Origin: JBATTK01 sp049670505
GTDB lineage: Bacteria; Bacteroidota; Bacteroidia; Flavobacteriales; Flavobacteriaceae
Assembly (NCBI GenBank): GCA_049670505.1
Contig: JBATTK010000036.1
Coordinates: 62,001-126,000 of the forward strand
DNA length: 64,000 nucleotides
Direction: 5' to 3'
The position numbers and the translations under genes were made by a program. The notes under the pieces were generated by a model. That model saw only the letters and a list, made by a program, of their open reading frames with translations, was not told the DNA's origin and did not search any database. The number at the start of each line of letters is the position of its first letter. The stretch's first letter is position 1. Positions 1 through 8,160 of this stretch are shown in pieces.

Positions 1-1
1 G

Positions 2-841
2 CTGAATATCCAGGAACAGTTAAAAGCAGGTGTTCATGGAATTATCCTTGGCGGTACTTTAGGGGAAGCAAGTACATTGGCGGAAGATGAAAAGAAGCTA
101 TTGCTAGAAAAGACAGTGGAGATCGTGAAAGGGACAGTCCCTGTTGTTGTTAATATTGCCGAACAGACTACCAAAGGGGCTATTGAAGCCGCACATGCGG
201 CCGAAGCATATGGGGCAAGTGGCCTAATGATGTTGCCCCCCATGCGCTATAAGGCCAATACATATGAAACGCTAACCTATTTTAAAGAAGTTGCCAAAAA
301 TAGCAGTTTGCCCATATTGGTCTACAATAACCCCGTGGATTATGGAATAGAGGTAACATTGGATATGTTTGAAGAGTTGTTAAAGCATGATACCATAGAA
401 GCCGTAAAAGAATCGACGCGAGATATCTCGAACGTTACCCGCATTAAAAATAGATTTGGCGACCGGTTAAAGATACTTTGTGGTGTAGATACCCTTGCCT
501 TGGAAAGTCTGCTTATGGGAGCGGACGGATGGGTCGCAGGTCTCGTATGTGCCTTTCCGGCGGAGACCGTAGCCATATATGAACTTGCCAAGGCAGGTAG
601 AATAGCGGAAGCCCTGACTATTTATAGGTGGTTTTTACCCCTATTGGAATTGGATATCAGTCCACAATTGGTACAAAATATAAAACTGGCCGAGGTAGCT
701 ACAGGTCTGGGGACGGAAAATGTAAGGGCCCCAAGGCTTCCCCTTCAAGGGGAGGAAAGAAAGAGGGTCATAAAAATTATAGAGGCGGGACTAAAATCAA
801 GACCCATACTTCCTGACTATAAAAATTTGCAGGAATGTTAG
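2..841 (+). CDS. DapA-family lyase/deaminase, probable pyrroline-4-hydroxy-2-carboxylate deaminase (5' partial)
   Basis: The reading frame is open from the left edge, so the true start lies outside the window; 279 residues are visible. The opening residues GGTLGEASTL match the GTTGE phosphate-binding turn of the dihydrodipicolinate synthase/N-acetylneuraminate lyase family. LVYNNP carries the conserved Tyr, and AVKEST carries the Schiff-base Lys (codon 407-409). The family includes many aldolases and deaminases. The following dehydrogenase and hydroxyproline epimerase point to the enzyme that deaminates pyrroline-4-hydroxy-2-carboxylate to alpha-ketoglutarate semialdehyde. The specific substrate is inferred from context only. 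Its last codons overlap the start of the next gene by 7 bases. Confidence 0.85.
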   Translation: MNIQEQLKAGVHGIILGGTLGEASTLAEDEKKLLLEKTVEIVKGTVPVVVNIAEQTTKGAIEAAHAAEAYGASGLMMLPPMRYKANTYETLTYFKEVAKNSSLPILVYNNPVDYGIEVTLDMFEELLKHDTIEAVKESTRDISNVTRIKNRFGDRLKILCGVDTLALESLLMGADGWVAGLVCAFPAETVAIYELAKAGRIAEALTIYRWFLPLLELDISPQLVQNIKLAEVATGLGTENVRAPRLPLQGEERKRVIKIIEAGLKSRPILPDYKNLQEC

Positions 842-1101
842 CGATACGGCCCACATGCGAAAATTGTAACAAATTATTGCCTTATGATTCCGAAGAGGCT
901 ATGATATGTACCTTTGAATGCACCTTCTGCAAGGATTGTGTTTCAACTATTTTACGGGAGGTTTGCCCCAATTGTGGAGGGAACTTTACACCACGACCTA
1001 TTAGGCCCAAGGCACTGTTGGAAAAATATCCGGTATCGAAAAAAATTGTTCATAAGCCCGTAGATATAACGGCGCATTTAAAACGAATAGGTAAAAAATG
1101 A
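835..1101 (+). CDS. DUF1272 family cysteine-rich protein
   Basis: A small 88-residue protein with four CxxC pairs (CENC, CTFC, CKDC, CPNC) typical of DUF1272. The spacing suggests a zinc-ribbon-like or treble-clef metal-binding fold. The basic C-terminal part (RPIRPKALLEKYP) is also characteristic of the family. The biochemical function is unknown. It overlaps the gene before by 7 bases and the gene after by 4, so it is translated as part of the hydroxyproline operon. I have no evidence that it is catalytic; an accessory or redox role would be guesswork. Confidence 0.8.
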   Translation: MLAIRPTCENCNKLLPYDSEEAMICTFECTFCKDCVSTILREVCPNCGGNFTPRPIRPKALLEKYPVSKKIVHKPVDITAHLKRIGKK

Positions 1102-2669
1102 TTTCAGGGAAAAATTATATCGGTAACAAACGATCCGCCACAGGAAAAACTACCTACACTACTTACGATCCGGAGCTGAACGTAGCCAACGAAACAACTT
1201 TTTACGAAGCAACGGACGCAGAAATCAATGAAGCTGTAGCTTTGGCTTCGCAGGCATTTACACGCTTTCAGGGAATGTCCGGTGCAAGAAAGGCGGAATT
1301 TTTAAATGCCATAGCGGATGAGATACTTGCCTTGGATACGGTTTTACTGGATACCTATAGTTCAGAAACCGCTTTGCCCAAGGGAAGGGCAATAGGGGAA
1401 CGGGGCAGAACGGTTGCCCAATTGCGCGCCTTTGCCGATCTGGTAAAGGAAGGCTCCTGGGTAGAAGCTACAATTGATACGGCGCAGGCAGAACGAAAAC
1501 CCATACCTAAACCCGATTTGCGCAAGATGTTGATTCCAATAGGTCCGGTAGTCGTTTTTGGTGCGAGTAATTTTCCCTTGGCCTATTCCACCGCTGGTGG
1601 CGATACCGCTTCGGCCTTGGCGGCAGGTTGCCCGGTAATTGTGAAAAGTCACCCTATGCATGCAGGAACTGGTGAGTTGGTTGCCTCGGCCGTAATTAAA
1701 GCAGCGGAAAGAACAGGAATGCCCAATGGCGTGTTTTCCAATTTGAACAGTAGCGGTATCGAGGTAGGGGTACAATTGGTACAGCACCCTAAAATAAAAG
1801 CTGTGGGATTTACAGGAAGTATTAGTGGGGGTAGGGCCTTGTTCAATTTTGCCGCCCAACGCAATGAACCTATTCCGGTTTTTGCCGAAATGGGAAGTAT
1901 AAACCCGGTAGTGATACTTCCCCGTGCCTTGAAAAAAAGAAGCGACGAACTTGCTTCCACGTATGCAGGCTCCATTACTTTGGGAACCGGACAATTTTGT
2001 ACCAATCCCGGATTGCTGTTGGGTATTAAGGGAGAAGATCTTACCGTTTTTATAACCAAATTGTCCCAAGAGATTATAAAAATAGATCCTGGATGCATGT
2101 TGCATCCTACGATTAAAAAGAACTATGTAAAGAATAAGTCGAAAGCACTGTCCCAGAACGGATTAAGGGTTACGGCGGACTATGGGGAGGAAGTAGAAGC
2201 ACATTATGCCCAACAGGCCATTGCAACAGTAGACGGGGAGATTTTCTTAGAGAACCCTACGCTTCACCAAGAAGTATTCGGACCTTATTCCCTTGTGGTC
2301 CAGTGTACCGATGCCAACGAATTAAAAAAAGTAATAGCCGCATTGGAAGGACAATTAACAGGAACCATTATGGCCGATGGTGATGATGCATCGGAATATA
2401 CGGAGCTGATAGAAGCACTACGGCTGAGGGTAGGACGAATAATTTTCAACGGAGTGCCTACGGGTGTAGAAGTGTGCGCGGCTATGCAGCACGGAGGCCC
2501 TTATCCCGCATCAACGGATAGTCGTTTTACGGCTGTAGGTATCCATTCCATAAAGAGATGGGTACGACCGTTTAGTTATCAAAATTGGCCCAATGATTTG
2601 TTGCCCGATGCACTACAAGAAGAAAATCCTTTGGGTATACGAAGACAGGTAGATGGTTTTTTTGGATAA
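1098..2669 (+). CDS. Alpha-ketoglutarate semialdehyde (2,5-dioxopentanoate) dehydrogenase
   Basis: A 523-residue NAD(P)-dependent aldehyde dehydrogenase. The catalytic Cys is C301 in GQFCTNPG and the general base is E264 in FAEMGSINP; the cofactor-binding region GFTGSISGG lies near 238-245. The SINPV context and the length of about 520 residues fit the ketoglutarate semialdehyde branch, which oxidises the product of the upstream deaminase to 2-oxoglutarate. The ATG overlaps the DUF1272 stop by 4 bases. With the neighbouring lyase and epimerase it completes all but the oxidase step of the trans-4-hydroxyproline pathway; the oxidase is presumably upstream of the window. No truncation is seen. 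Confidence 0.9.
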   Translation: MISGKNYIGNKRSATGKTTYTTYDPELNVANETTFYEATDAEINEAVALASQAFTRFQGMSGARKAEFLNAIADEILALDTVLLDTYSSETALPKGRAIGERGRTVAQLRAFADLVKEGSWVEATIDTAQAERKPIPKPDLRKMLIPIGPVVVFGASNFPLAYSTAGGDTASALAAGCPVIVKSHPMHAGTGELVASAVIKAAERTGMPNGVFSNLNSSGIEVGVQLVQHPKIKAVGFTGSISGGRALFNFAAQRNEPIPVFAEMGSINPVVILPRALKKRSDELASTYAGSITLGTGQFCTNPGLLLGIKGEDLTVFITKLSQEIIKIDPGCMLHPTIKKNYVKNKSKALSQNGLRVTADYGEEVEAHYAQQAIATVDGEIFLENPTLHQEVFGPYSLVVQCTDANELKKVIAALEGQLTGTIMADGDDASEYTELIEALRLRVGRIIFNGVPTGVEVCAAMQHGGPYPASTDSRFTAVGIHSIKRWVRPFSYQNWPNDLLPDALQEENPLGIRRQVDGFFG

Positions 2670-2683
2670 GATAAGCTTACAAA

Positions 2684-3691
2684 ATGGCGGTACATACGTT
2701 TTCCTGTATTGATGCACATACCTGTGGAAACCCGGTTCGTTTGGTTGTGGAAGGCGGCCCTGTGTTGATAGGTAAGAGCATGGTCGAAAAGCGTAGGCAC
2801 TTCTTAAAAGAATACGATTGGATACGTAAGGGGCTTATGTTCGAACCACGGGGCCATGATATGATGAGCGGTAGTATACTGTACCCTCCGACCGACCCGA
2901 AAAATGACTTTGCCGTCTTATTTATAGAAACCAGTGGTTGTTTGCCCATGTGCGGGCATGGTACCATTGGTACGGTTACCATTGCGTTGGAAGAAGGCCT
3001 TATCACACCAAAAAAAGCGGGAACAATACGCATGGAAACCCCTGCCGGTCTCGTAGAAATTAAGTATCAACAAACAAATAAAAAAGTAGATTGGGTACAA
3101 CTTACTAATGTTGCCTCCTATCTGGCGGCCACCGAACTCACCATAGCGAGTGAACTATGTGGGGAATTGGTTTTTGATGTAGCATATGGGGGTAATTTTT
3201 ATGCCCTTATAGATCCACAACCCAATTTTTCCGGAATCCAGGATTTTTCGGCAAGTAAATTGATTCAGCTTAGTAGGGAAATACGAAGGAAGATCAATCT
3301 AAAGTATACCGATTCCTTTATCCATCCGGAAGATGATACCATAAAGGATGTGAGCCATATTTTATGGACAGGCACTCCAATTTCTCCCAAAGTTACGGCG
3401 AGAAACGCGGTTTTTTATGGGGACAATGCCATAGACCGCTCCCCATGTGGGACCGGCACTTCAGCCAGAATGGCCCAGTGGCATGCCAAAGGACGTTTAA
3501 AACTGGGGGAGGAGTTTATCCATGAAAGCTATATAGGGTCTCAATTTGTTGGACGTGTAGAAGGGGAGACTAGCGTAGCGGGTATAAAAGCCATAATTCC
3601 CAGTGTACGGGGTTGGGCCAAGGTCTATGGTCATAATACTATCCGTATAGACGATGACGACCCTTATGCCCATGGGTTCCAGGTCATATGA
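2684..3691 (+). CDS. 4-hydroxyproline 2-epimerase (proline racemase family)
   Basis: A 335-residue proline racemase family protein. Both catalytic cysteines are present: C90 in PMCGHGT and C255 in SPCGTGTSA. Having Cys rather than Thr at the second position separates epimerases from trans-3-hydroxyproline dehydratases. It would convert trans-4-hydroxy-L-proline to cis-4-hydroxy-D-proline, the entry step for the enzymes encoded just upstream. It lies 14 bases after the dehydrogenase and is the last gene of the operon. A repeat-rich spacer of 800 bases follows. Collagen or other hydroxyproline-containing protein is the likely nutrient source, but that is inference. Confidence 0.88.
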   Translation: MAVHTFSCIDAHTCGNPVRLVVEGGPVLIGKSMVEKRRHFLKEYDWIRKGLMFEPRGHDMMSGSILYPPTDPKNDFAVLFIETSGCLPMCGHGTIGTVTIALEEGLITPKKAGTIRMETPAGLVEIKYQQTNKKVDWVQLTNVASYLAATELTIASELCGELVFDVAYGGNFYALIDPQPNFSGIQDFSASKLIQLSREIRRKINLKYTDSFIHPEDDTIKDVSHILWTGTPISPKVTARNAVFYGDNAIDRSPCGTGTSARMAQWHAKGRLKLGEEFIHESYIGSQFVGRVEGETSVAGIKAIIPSVRGWAKVYGHNTIRIDDDDPYAHGFQVI

Positions 3692-4275
3692 TACGTTCAT
3701 TACTATGTAATATTTGACCATGTGCCTTGGATACGATCGCAGGCGATTACTCATGCACCTAATTGTGGTCATTGATTATTGGGTCATTGATTATTGGTTT
3801 ATTGATTATTGAGTTATTCGTTAAAGGTTGATCGTGGAAAACCTACGATCACAGTTAACTTTTAACGAACTTAATTTCATCGCTTTGCAAAATCCGTGCA
3901 TCCAATACGGTCATTGAGTGATTTCCGTATGGAAATCGTATCGAAATGACATTCCAGTTTCCAGCATCCAATGTCCAGCTTCCAGTTATCTAAAGGCAAA
4001 AACCTAATGTTAGCAGTTAACTTTTAACGAAATTAATTTTATTGCGATACTTTTTAGTTTTCTGGAAACTATTCGATATTTACCAATGTGCCTTCGATAC
4101 AATCGCGGGCAATCACTCAGGCACCTAAGTATAGTCATTGATTATTGAGTATTGGAATATTAATGTTTTCCAACTAAATAACTTAGTAACTCAATTACAC
4201 TTCAGAATTTCAAAACCTATGGAATTTATATCCATAGTGGATTATGAAATACTTATCATACACTTATCGCTAAGC
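3692..4275. repeat. Repeat-rich spacer with REP-like palindromes
   Basis: No gene is seen. The spacer is a mosaic of sequences found elsewhere in the window. 3715-3780 is a degenerate first half, and 3908-3955 a second half, of the dispersed REP-like doublet. 4081-4150 holds another first half (GTGCCTTCGATAC ... AATCACTCAGGCAC). The phrase CAGTTAACTTTTAACGAA occurs twice (about 3851 and 4014). CATTGATTATTG occurs several times near 3769-3811 and again at about 4136. Short CCAGTTTCCAGCATCC-type words lie at 3953-3990. The arrangement suggests local duplication of an extragenic repeat unit. Confidence 0.7.
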
Positions 4276-4318
4276 TGATATATATCATTTCCGTTTTCTT
4301 ATGGAAGTCCTAATTTTA
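4276..4318 (+). promoter_or_regulatory. FNR-type promoter: box 4276-4287, -7 element 4311-4318
   Basis: TGATATATATCA is followed after 23 bp by TAATTTTA, the same geometry as the other FNR-type promoters here. The patatin gene starts 204 bases downstream of the box, much farther than usual. Either the leader is long or a small gene at 4335 is the first product. Confidence 0.55.
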
Positions 4319-4334
4319 ATGGTGCTACATAAGT

Positions 4335-4454
4335 ATGGTTTTGTGGCATACAATTCTAATCTATATGACCATGGAAGGACCGTATTCCGCTAAGCACGAA
4401 CTCCTAACATCTAGGCTCAATTTTAGCCTATGCACGGACTTCTTGTTTTTGTGA
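4335..4454 (+). CDS. Possible 39-residue small ORF behind an FNR-type promoter
   Basis: ATG at 4335 opens 39 codons ending in TGA at 4452-4454. Its start lies 53 bp from the centre of the upstream FNR-type box, close to the spacing of true genes in the set. The predicted peptide has a hydrophobic start (MVLWHTILIYMTMEG) and a hydrophobic end (TDFLFL). No family is recognised. A hairpin (TAGGCT ... AGCCTA) sits within it at about 4411-4430, so the stretch could equally be an untranslated leader for the patatin gene. Confidence 0.18.
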   Translation: MVLWHTILIYMTMEGPYSAKHELLTSRLNFSLCTDFLFL

Positions 4455-4490
4455 ATTGGGTTCCAAGGGGTATAGTAAACTTTTTAGGTT

Positions 4491-5276
4491 ATGGAAACAA
4501 AAAATATAGGGCTCGTATTATCGGGCGGGGGTCACAGAGGTGCTGCGCATGCAGGAGCCATTAAGGCTTTTGAAGAATATGGTATTTTTCCGAATCTGAT
4601 ATCCGGTTCTAGCGCCGGGGCCTTGGTGGGAGCACTATATGCTGCCGGGTATGGGCCGGAAGAAATGGTAAACGTTTTTAAGAATATCAAAATTTTTAAT
4701 CTCTCGCGTTATGCCAGAAAGAAACCAGGATTTGTGGATACGGATTCATTTTACAAATTCTTACTGGATTATTTTCCGGAAAACACCTTTGAGTTTCCCG
4801 AAAAAGAGCTATTTATTACCGCTACAGATTTGATCAATGCCAAAATTAAGATCTTTAAGGAAGGCGATTTAATAAATGCCATGTTGGCATCGGCCTCCTT
4901 TCCCGGGGTGTTTACGCCCATAAATATAGATAATTGCTTGTATGCGGATGGGGGTATATTGGATAATTTTCCCGTTGGCCCTATTAAACAACGAAGTAAT
5001 GAACTTTATGGGGTTTATGTAAGCCCTATAAAGAAAATGAATATCACAGACTTTAAGCATTCCTACAATGTATTGGATCGCGCTTTTCATTTGCGGATGC
5101 ACCAGCACTCCATAGCCAAGTTTCCATTCTGTGATACTATCATTTATCCTCATGAACTAAGTAATCATAGTCTTTTTAGTTCCAGTCGTTTGGATGAGGT
5201 CTTTGATATAGGATATCATTCAACCGTTCAGGAACTCCAAAAAAAGCATTCGGAAATAAGTTTTCTAAAAAACTGA
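4491..5276 (+). CDS. Patatin-like phospholipase (RssA/YchK type)
   Basis: A 261-residue single-domain patatin lipase. The oxyanion motif is SGGGHRGAAHAG (11-22), the nucleophile is S41 in GSSAG, and the catalytic Asp is D153 in ADGG. These form the Ser-Asp dyad of the family. No signal peptide is present, so it should act on phospholipid or acyl substrates from the cytoplasm. Its length is typical of short bacterial patatins. It lies 37 bases before the CbpA gene. An FNR-type promoter about 200 bases upstream may drive it. The exact lipid substrate cannot be told. Confidence 0.88.
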   Translation: METKNIGLVLSGGGHRGAAHAGAIKAFEEYGIFPNLISGSSAGALVGALYAAGYGPEEMVNVFKNIKIFNLSRYARKKPGFVDTDSFYKFLLDYFPENTFEFPEKELFITATDLINAKIKIFKEGDLINAMLASASFPGVFTPINIDNCLYADGGILDNFPVGPIKQRSNELYGVYVSPIKKMNITDFKHSYNVLDRAFHLRMHQHSIAKFPFCDTIIYPHELSNHSLFSSSRLDEVFDIGYHSTVQELQKKHSEISFLKN

Positions 5277-5313
5277 TTGGGGATATCGTAATTTTTAGAT
5301 CGAACAGAAATTT

Positions 5314-6204
5314 ATGGAGTTCATAGACTATTACAAGGTATTGGGATTGGGAAAGAAAGCCAAGGACGCAGAAATAAAAAAGGCTTATCGAAAATTGGCA
5401 CGCAAGTATCATCCGGACCTGAACCCCAATGACAAGGAAGCCGAAAAAAGATTTAAGCAGATCAATGAAGCCAATGAAGTTCTGAGCAATCCGGATAAGC
5501 GGAAAAAATATGACCAATATGGCAAAGATTGGCAAAATGCGGAGCAGTTTGAAAAGGCTACACGGACAGGAAAACAAAGGAGTGATTTTGGAGGTTATAC
5601 CTATAGCGGAGGATCATCGGAAGATTTTTCGGATTTTTTTGAATCCATGTTCGGTGGTAGCGGATTTGGAGGGCGTACCAGACAAGCTAGCTATCGGGGT
5701 CAAGACTACAATGCGGAATTAAGGTTACAACTGATGGACGTATATGCCACTCAAAAGCAAACCTTAACCATAAATAATAAAAAAATACGGATTACGATTC
5801 CCGCAGGTGTCGAGGACGGTCAAACTATTAAAATAAGGGGTCATGGCGGGCCCGGTACCAACGGAGGTCCCGCCGGGGATTTATATATTACCTTTTCGGT
5901 GATTAACAACACGAGCTTTAAACGGGAAGGCCCCAACCTTTTTAAAACGATAGAAATTCCATTGACGACGGCTGTTTTGGGGGGAGAGATTATGCAGGAT
6001 ACAATTGATGGAAAAGTAAAATTGCAGGTAAAAGCGGAAACGCAGAACGGCGCTCAAGTAAAGCTGAAAGGAAAAGGCTTTCCCAAATACAAAAAAGAAG
6101 GACAGTTTGGAGACTTGTTTTTCACCTATCAAGTGAAAATCCCAAGGCGCTTAACCGCGAAACAACGTCAATTATTTGAGGAACTGGCTGCGAACAATCT
6201 ATAA
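5314..6204 (+). CDS. cbpA: DnaJ-class co-chaperone CbpA
   Basis: A 296-residue DnaJ-like protein. The J domain occupies about 1-70 with the HPD motif at 33-35 (KYHPDLNPND). A Gly/Ser/Phe-rich linker (about 90-125) follows, then the two-lobed DnaJ C-terminal substrate-binding domain. There is no CxxCxGxG zinc finger, which separates it from DnaJ proper. It should stimulate DnaK. The gene 9 bases downstream encodes a CbpM-like modulator, the typical CbpA partner. Confidence 0.92.
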   Translation: MEFIDYYKVLGLGKKAKDAEIKKAYRKLARKYHPDLNPNDKEAEKRFKQINEANEVLSNPDKRKKYDQYGKDWQNAEQFEKATRTGKQRSDFGGYTYSGGSSEDFSDFFESMFGGSGFGGRTRQASYRGQDYNAELRLQLMDVYATQKQTLTINNKKIRITIPAGVEDGQTIKIRGHGGPGTNGGPAGDLYITFSVINNTSFKREGPNLFKTIEIPLTTAVLGGEIMQDTIDGKVKLQVKAETQNGAQVKLKGKGFPKYKKEGQFGDLFFTYQVKIPRRLTAKQRQLFEELAANNL

Positions 6205-6213
6205 AATTCCATT

Positions 6214-6498
6214 ATGTATATTACCTTAAAAGACTTTTGCATACATTACCATATAGAAGAATCCTTTGTACTCAACTTAAGCGAATACGAGCTAATTCAA
6301 CTTAGAAAGATCAATGGGCGATACCATCTTTATAGCGAGGAGCTCCCCAAATTAGAAAAGATAATCAGATTTCATCATGAGCTTAACATTAATGTGGAGG
6401 GAATTCAAGCTATTGAACACTTATTACAAAGAGTGGCGGAACTACAGGAAGAACTGAAAATCTTAAAAAGAAAGCTAGGTAGATTAGAGAAACACTAG
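6214..6498 (+). CDS. cbpM: CbpM-like chaperone modulator
   Basis: A 94-residue protein resembling the CbpM/MerR-like HTH family. It has an N-terminal helical recognition part (FCIHYHIEESFVLNLSEYEL), the middle segment HLYSEELPKLEKIIRFHHEL, and a C-terminal coiled coil (LLQRVAELQEELKILKRKL). CbpM binds the CbpA J domain and restrains it. Placement 9 bases after cbpA supports the call. It is not expected to bind DNA. Confidence 0.82.
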   Translation: MYITLKDFCIHYHIEESFVLNLSEYELIQLRKINGRYHLYSEELPKLEKIIRFHHELNINVEGIQAIEHLLQRVAELQEELKILKRKLGRLEKH

Positions 6499-6527
6499 TC
6501 TTTTGTCTTTTACGTGAATACCAATGA

Positions 6528-6570
6528 TGATTTATATCATTGCCGTACATTGGAGTCCATGCTATATTTG
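6528..6570 (+). promoter_or_regulatory. FNR-type promoter: box 6528-6539, -7 element 6563-6570
   Basis: TGATTTATATCA lies 23 bp upstream of a perfect TATATTTG -7 element. The mlaE start codon is 61 bp from the palindrome centre. This is one of the cleanest examples in the window. Confidence 0.75.
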
Positions 6571-6594
6571 ACTATCCCATTCTGGGCATAGGAT

Positions 6595-7377
6595 ATGACA
6601 ATAGCATCCGAAATAAATGGAAGAATAAAGCAATTCCTGATCCAAATAGGGGAACTCTCCTATTTTGCGGGGCGTTTTCTAAAGGAAGCGCCGAAACCTC
6701 CATTTGAATTCAATGAGCTGTTACGGCAATGCTACAATGTAGGAAACCGTTCTATGACCCTGGTCGGTATCACCGGTTTTATCATTGGATTGGTCCTTAC
6801 CTTGCAAACCAGACCCACCCTAATAGAATTCGGTGCCGTTTCATGGATGCCCAATATGGTAGGTATTTCCATTGTTCGCGAAATAGGGCCCGTGGTCATT
6901 GCGCTCATTTGTGCAGGTCGCATAGCTTCGGGAATTGGGGCGGAATTGGGTTCTATGCGGGTTACGGAACAAATTGACGCCATGGAAGTATCCGGCACCA
7001 ATCCTTTTAAATACTTAGTGGTTACCAGAATAGTGGCCACTACCCTGATGATTCCGCTTTTAGTGGTGTTCGGTGACGTATTGGCCCTTTATGGTTCGTA
7101 TTTGGTGGAGCATTATAAAGGCGATGTTTCATTTCAACTTTTCTTTAATAAGATTTTCAACGCTTTGAATTTTGGAGACCTTATTCCCGCTACCGTAAAG
7201 TCTTTTTTCTTTGGTTTTGCTATCGGACTCGTGGGTTGTTTTAAGGGATACTATTGTAAAAAAGGTACCGTTGGGGTAGGTGTGGCGGCCAATACCGCCG
7301 TAGTTATGGCCTCCATGCTCATCTTTATCCTGGATTTTATAGCAGTTTTCATTTCTGATATTTTTTACGATCTATGA
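6595..7377 (+). CDS. mlaE: ABC lipid transporter permease MlaE/YrbE
   Basis: A 260-residue integral membrane permease of the MlaE/YrbE family. Family signatures are visible: FIIGLVLTLQ, and EIGPVVIALICAGRIASGIGAELGSMRVTEQIDAMEV around 100-135. About five hydrophobic segments are present. It forms the inner-membrane part of an MCE-type transporter that moves phospholipids between membranes. The stop overlaps the start of the ATPase gene (ATGA). An FNR-type promoter lies directly upstream, so lipid trafficking appears tied to low oxygen. Confidence 0.93.
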   Translation: MTIASEINGRIKQFLIQIGELSYFAGRFLKEAPKPPFEFNELLRQCYNVGNRSMTLVGITGFIIGLVLTLQTRPTLIEFGAVSWMPNMVGISIVREIGPVVIALICAGRIASGIGAELGSMRVTEQIDAMEVSGTNPFKYLVVTRIVATTLMIPLLVVFGDVLALYGSYLVEHYKGDVSFQLFFNKIFNALNFGDLIPATVKSFFFGFAIGLVGCFKGYYCKKGTVGVGVAANTAVVMASMLIFILDFIAVFISDIFYDL

Positions 7378-8156
7378 AAGAAGAAAAGGATATGACAGTG
7401 GTTTCATCGATTAAGGGAGAAAGGCCCGTTGTTATCGAAATTAAGGATTTGAAAAAGAGTTTTGGGGACAACCATGTACTCAACGGATTTACGATGCAAC
7501 TGTACAAAGGCGAAAATTTGGTGATTATGGGAAAGTCGGGTTCTGGAAAATCCGTAATGATTAAATGCTTGATCGGTTTAATGAAAGCGGATAGTGGTCG
7601 TATAAATGTAATGGGAAAGGATATTTTATCACTAGATCGAAAGGCCTTGGACGAGTTGCGCACCGAAATCGGTTTTTTATTCCAAGGTAGTGCCTTATAT
7701 GATTCCATGACTGTAAGGGAAAATCTGGAATTTCCTTTACGACGACACAAGAAAAAATTTGGTGACCACTTGGAACCAGAGTCTTTGGTACTGGAAGCTT
7801 TGGGAAATGTAGGACTGGCCCATACCATTGATATGATGCCCGCCGAACTGTCTGGCGGAATGAAACGTCGTATTGCTTTGGCGCGAACCTTGATTATGCG
7901 TCCCAAGATAATTTTATATGACGAACCTACTAGTGGACTAGATCCAATTACCTCTAAGGAAATCATTGAATTAATGCTAAGTATCCAAAAAAAATACCAT
8001 ACCTCGTCCCTGATCATTACACACGATGTGGATTGCGCAAGGGTCATTGCCGATCGTATGATTTTATTAGTAGACGGTATCGATTATGCTGAAGGAACGT
8101 ATAATGAACTTTTAAAGGTAACCGACCACAAGGTAAGGGCCTTTTTTAAACAATAG
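7374..8156 (+). CDS. mlaF: ABC lipid transporter ATPase MlaF
   Basis: A 260-residue ABC ATPase. Walker A is GKSGSGKS (53-60), the signature is LSGGM (159-163) and Walker B is ILYDEP (180-185). The signature form LSGGMKRRIALAR is the one found in MlaF/MCE ATPases. The first about 18 residues are extra; a start at the internal Met7 (7392) is possible, but the ATG overlapping mlaE by 4 bases favours the longer form. It energises the permease encoded before it. Confidence 0.93.
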   Translation: MKEEKDMTVVSSIKGERPVVIEIKDLKKSFGDNHVLNGFTMQLYKGENLVIMGKSGSGKSVMIKCLIGLMKADSGRINVMGKDILSLDRKALDELRTEIGFLFQGSALYDSMTVRENLEFPLRRHKKKFGDHLEPESLVLEALGNVGLAHTIDMMPAELSGGMKRRIALARTLIMRPKIILYDEPTSGLDPITSKEIIELMLSIQKKYHTSSLIITHDVDCARVIADRMILLVDGIDYAEGTYNELLKVTDHKVRAFFKQ

Positions 8157-8160
8157 TAAA

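Noticed and set aside
728..757. Palindrome CCCCTT-ca-AGGGG resembling a Bacteroidota extragenic repeat
   Set aside because: It lies in the DapA-family coding frame without disturbing it and there is no second copy nearby; treated as coincidence.
77..841. A complete gene starting at the TTG at 77
   Set aside because: The frame is open to the left edge and the upstream residues (GGTLGEAS) are a conserved family motif, so the gene is partial rather than starting here.
1362..2105. Long reverse-strand frame opposite the aldehyde dehydrogenase
   Set aside because: It lies entirely within a well-conserved gene, is rich in His/Gln/Tyr in a pattern expected of an antisense frame, and has no promoter.
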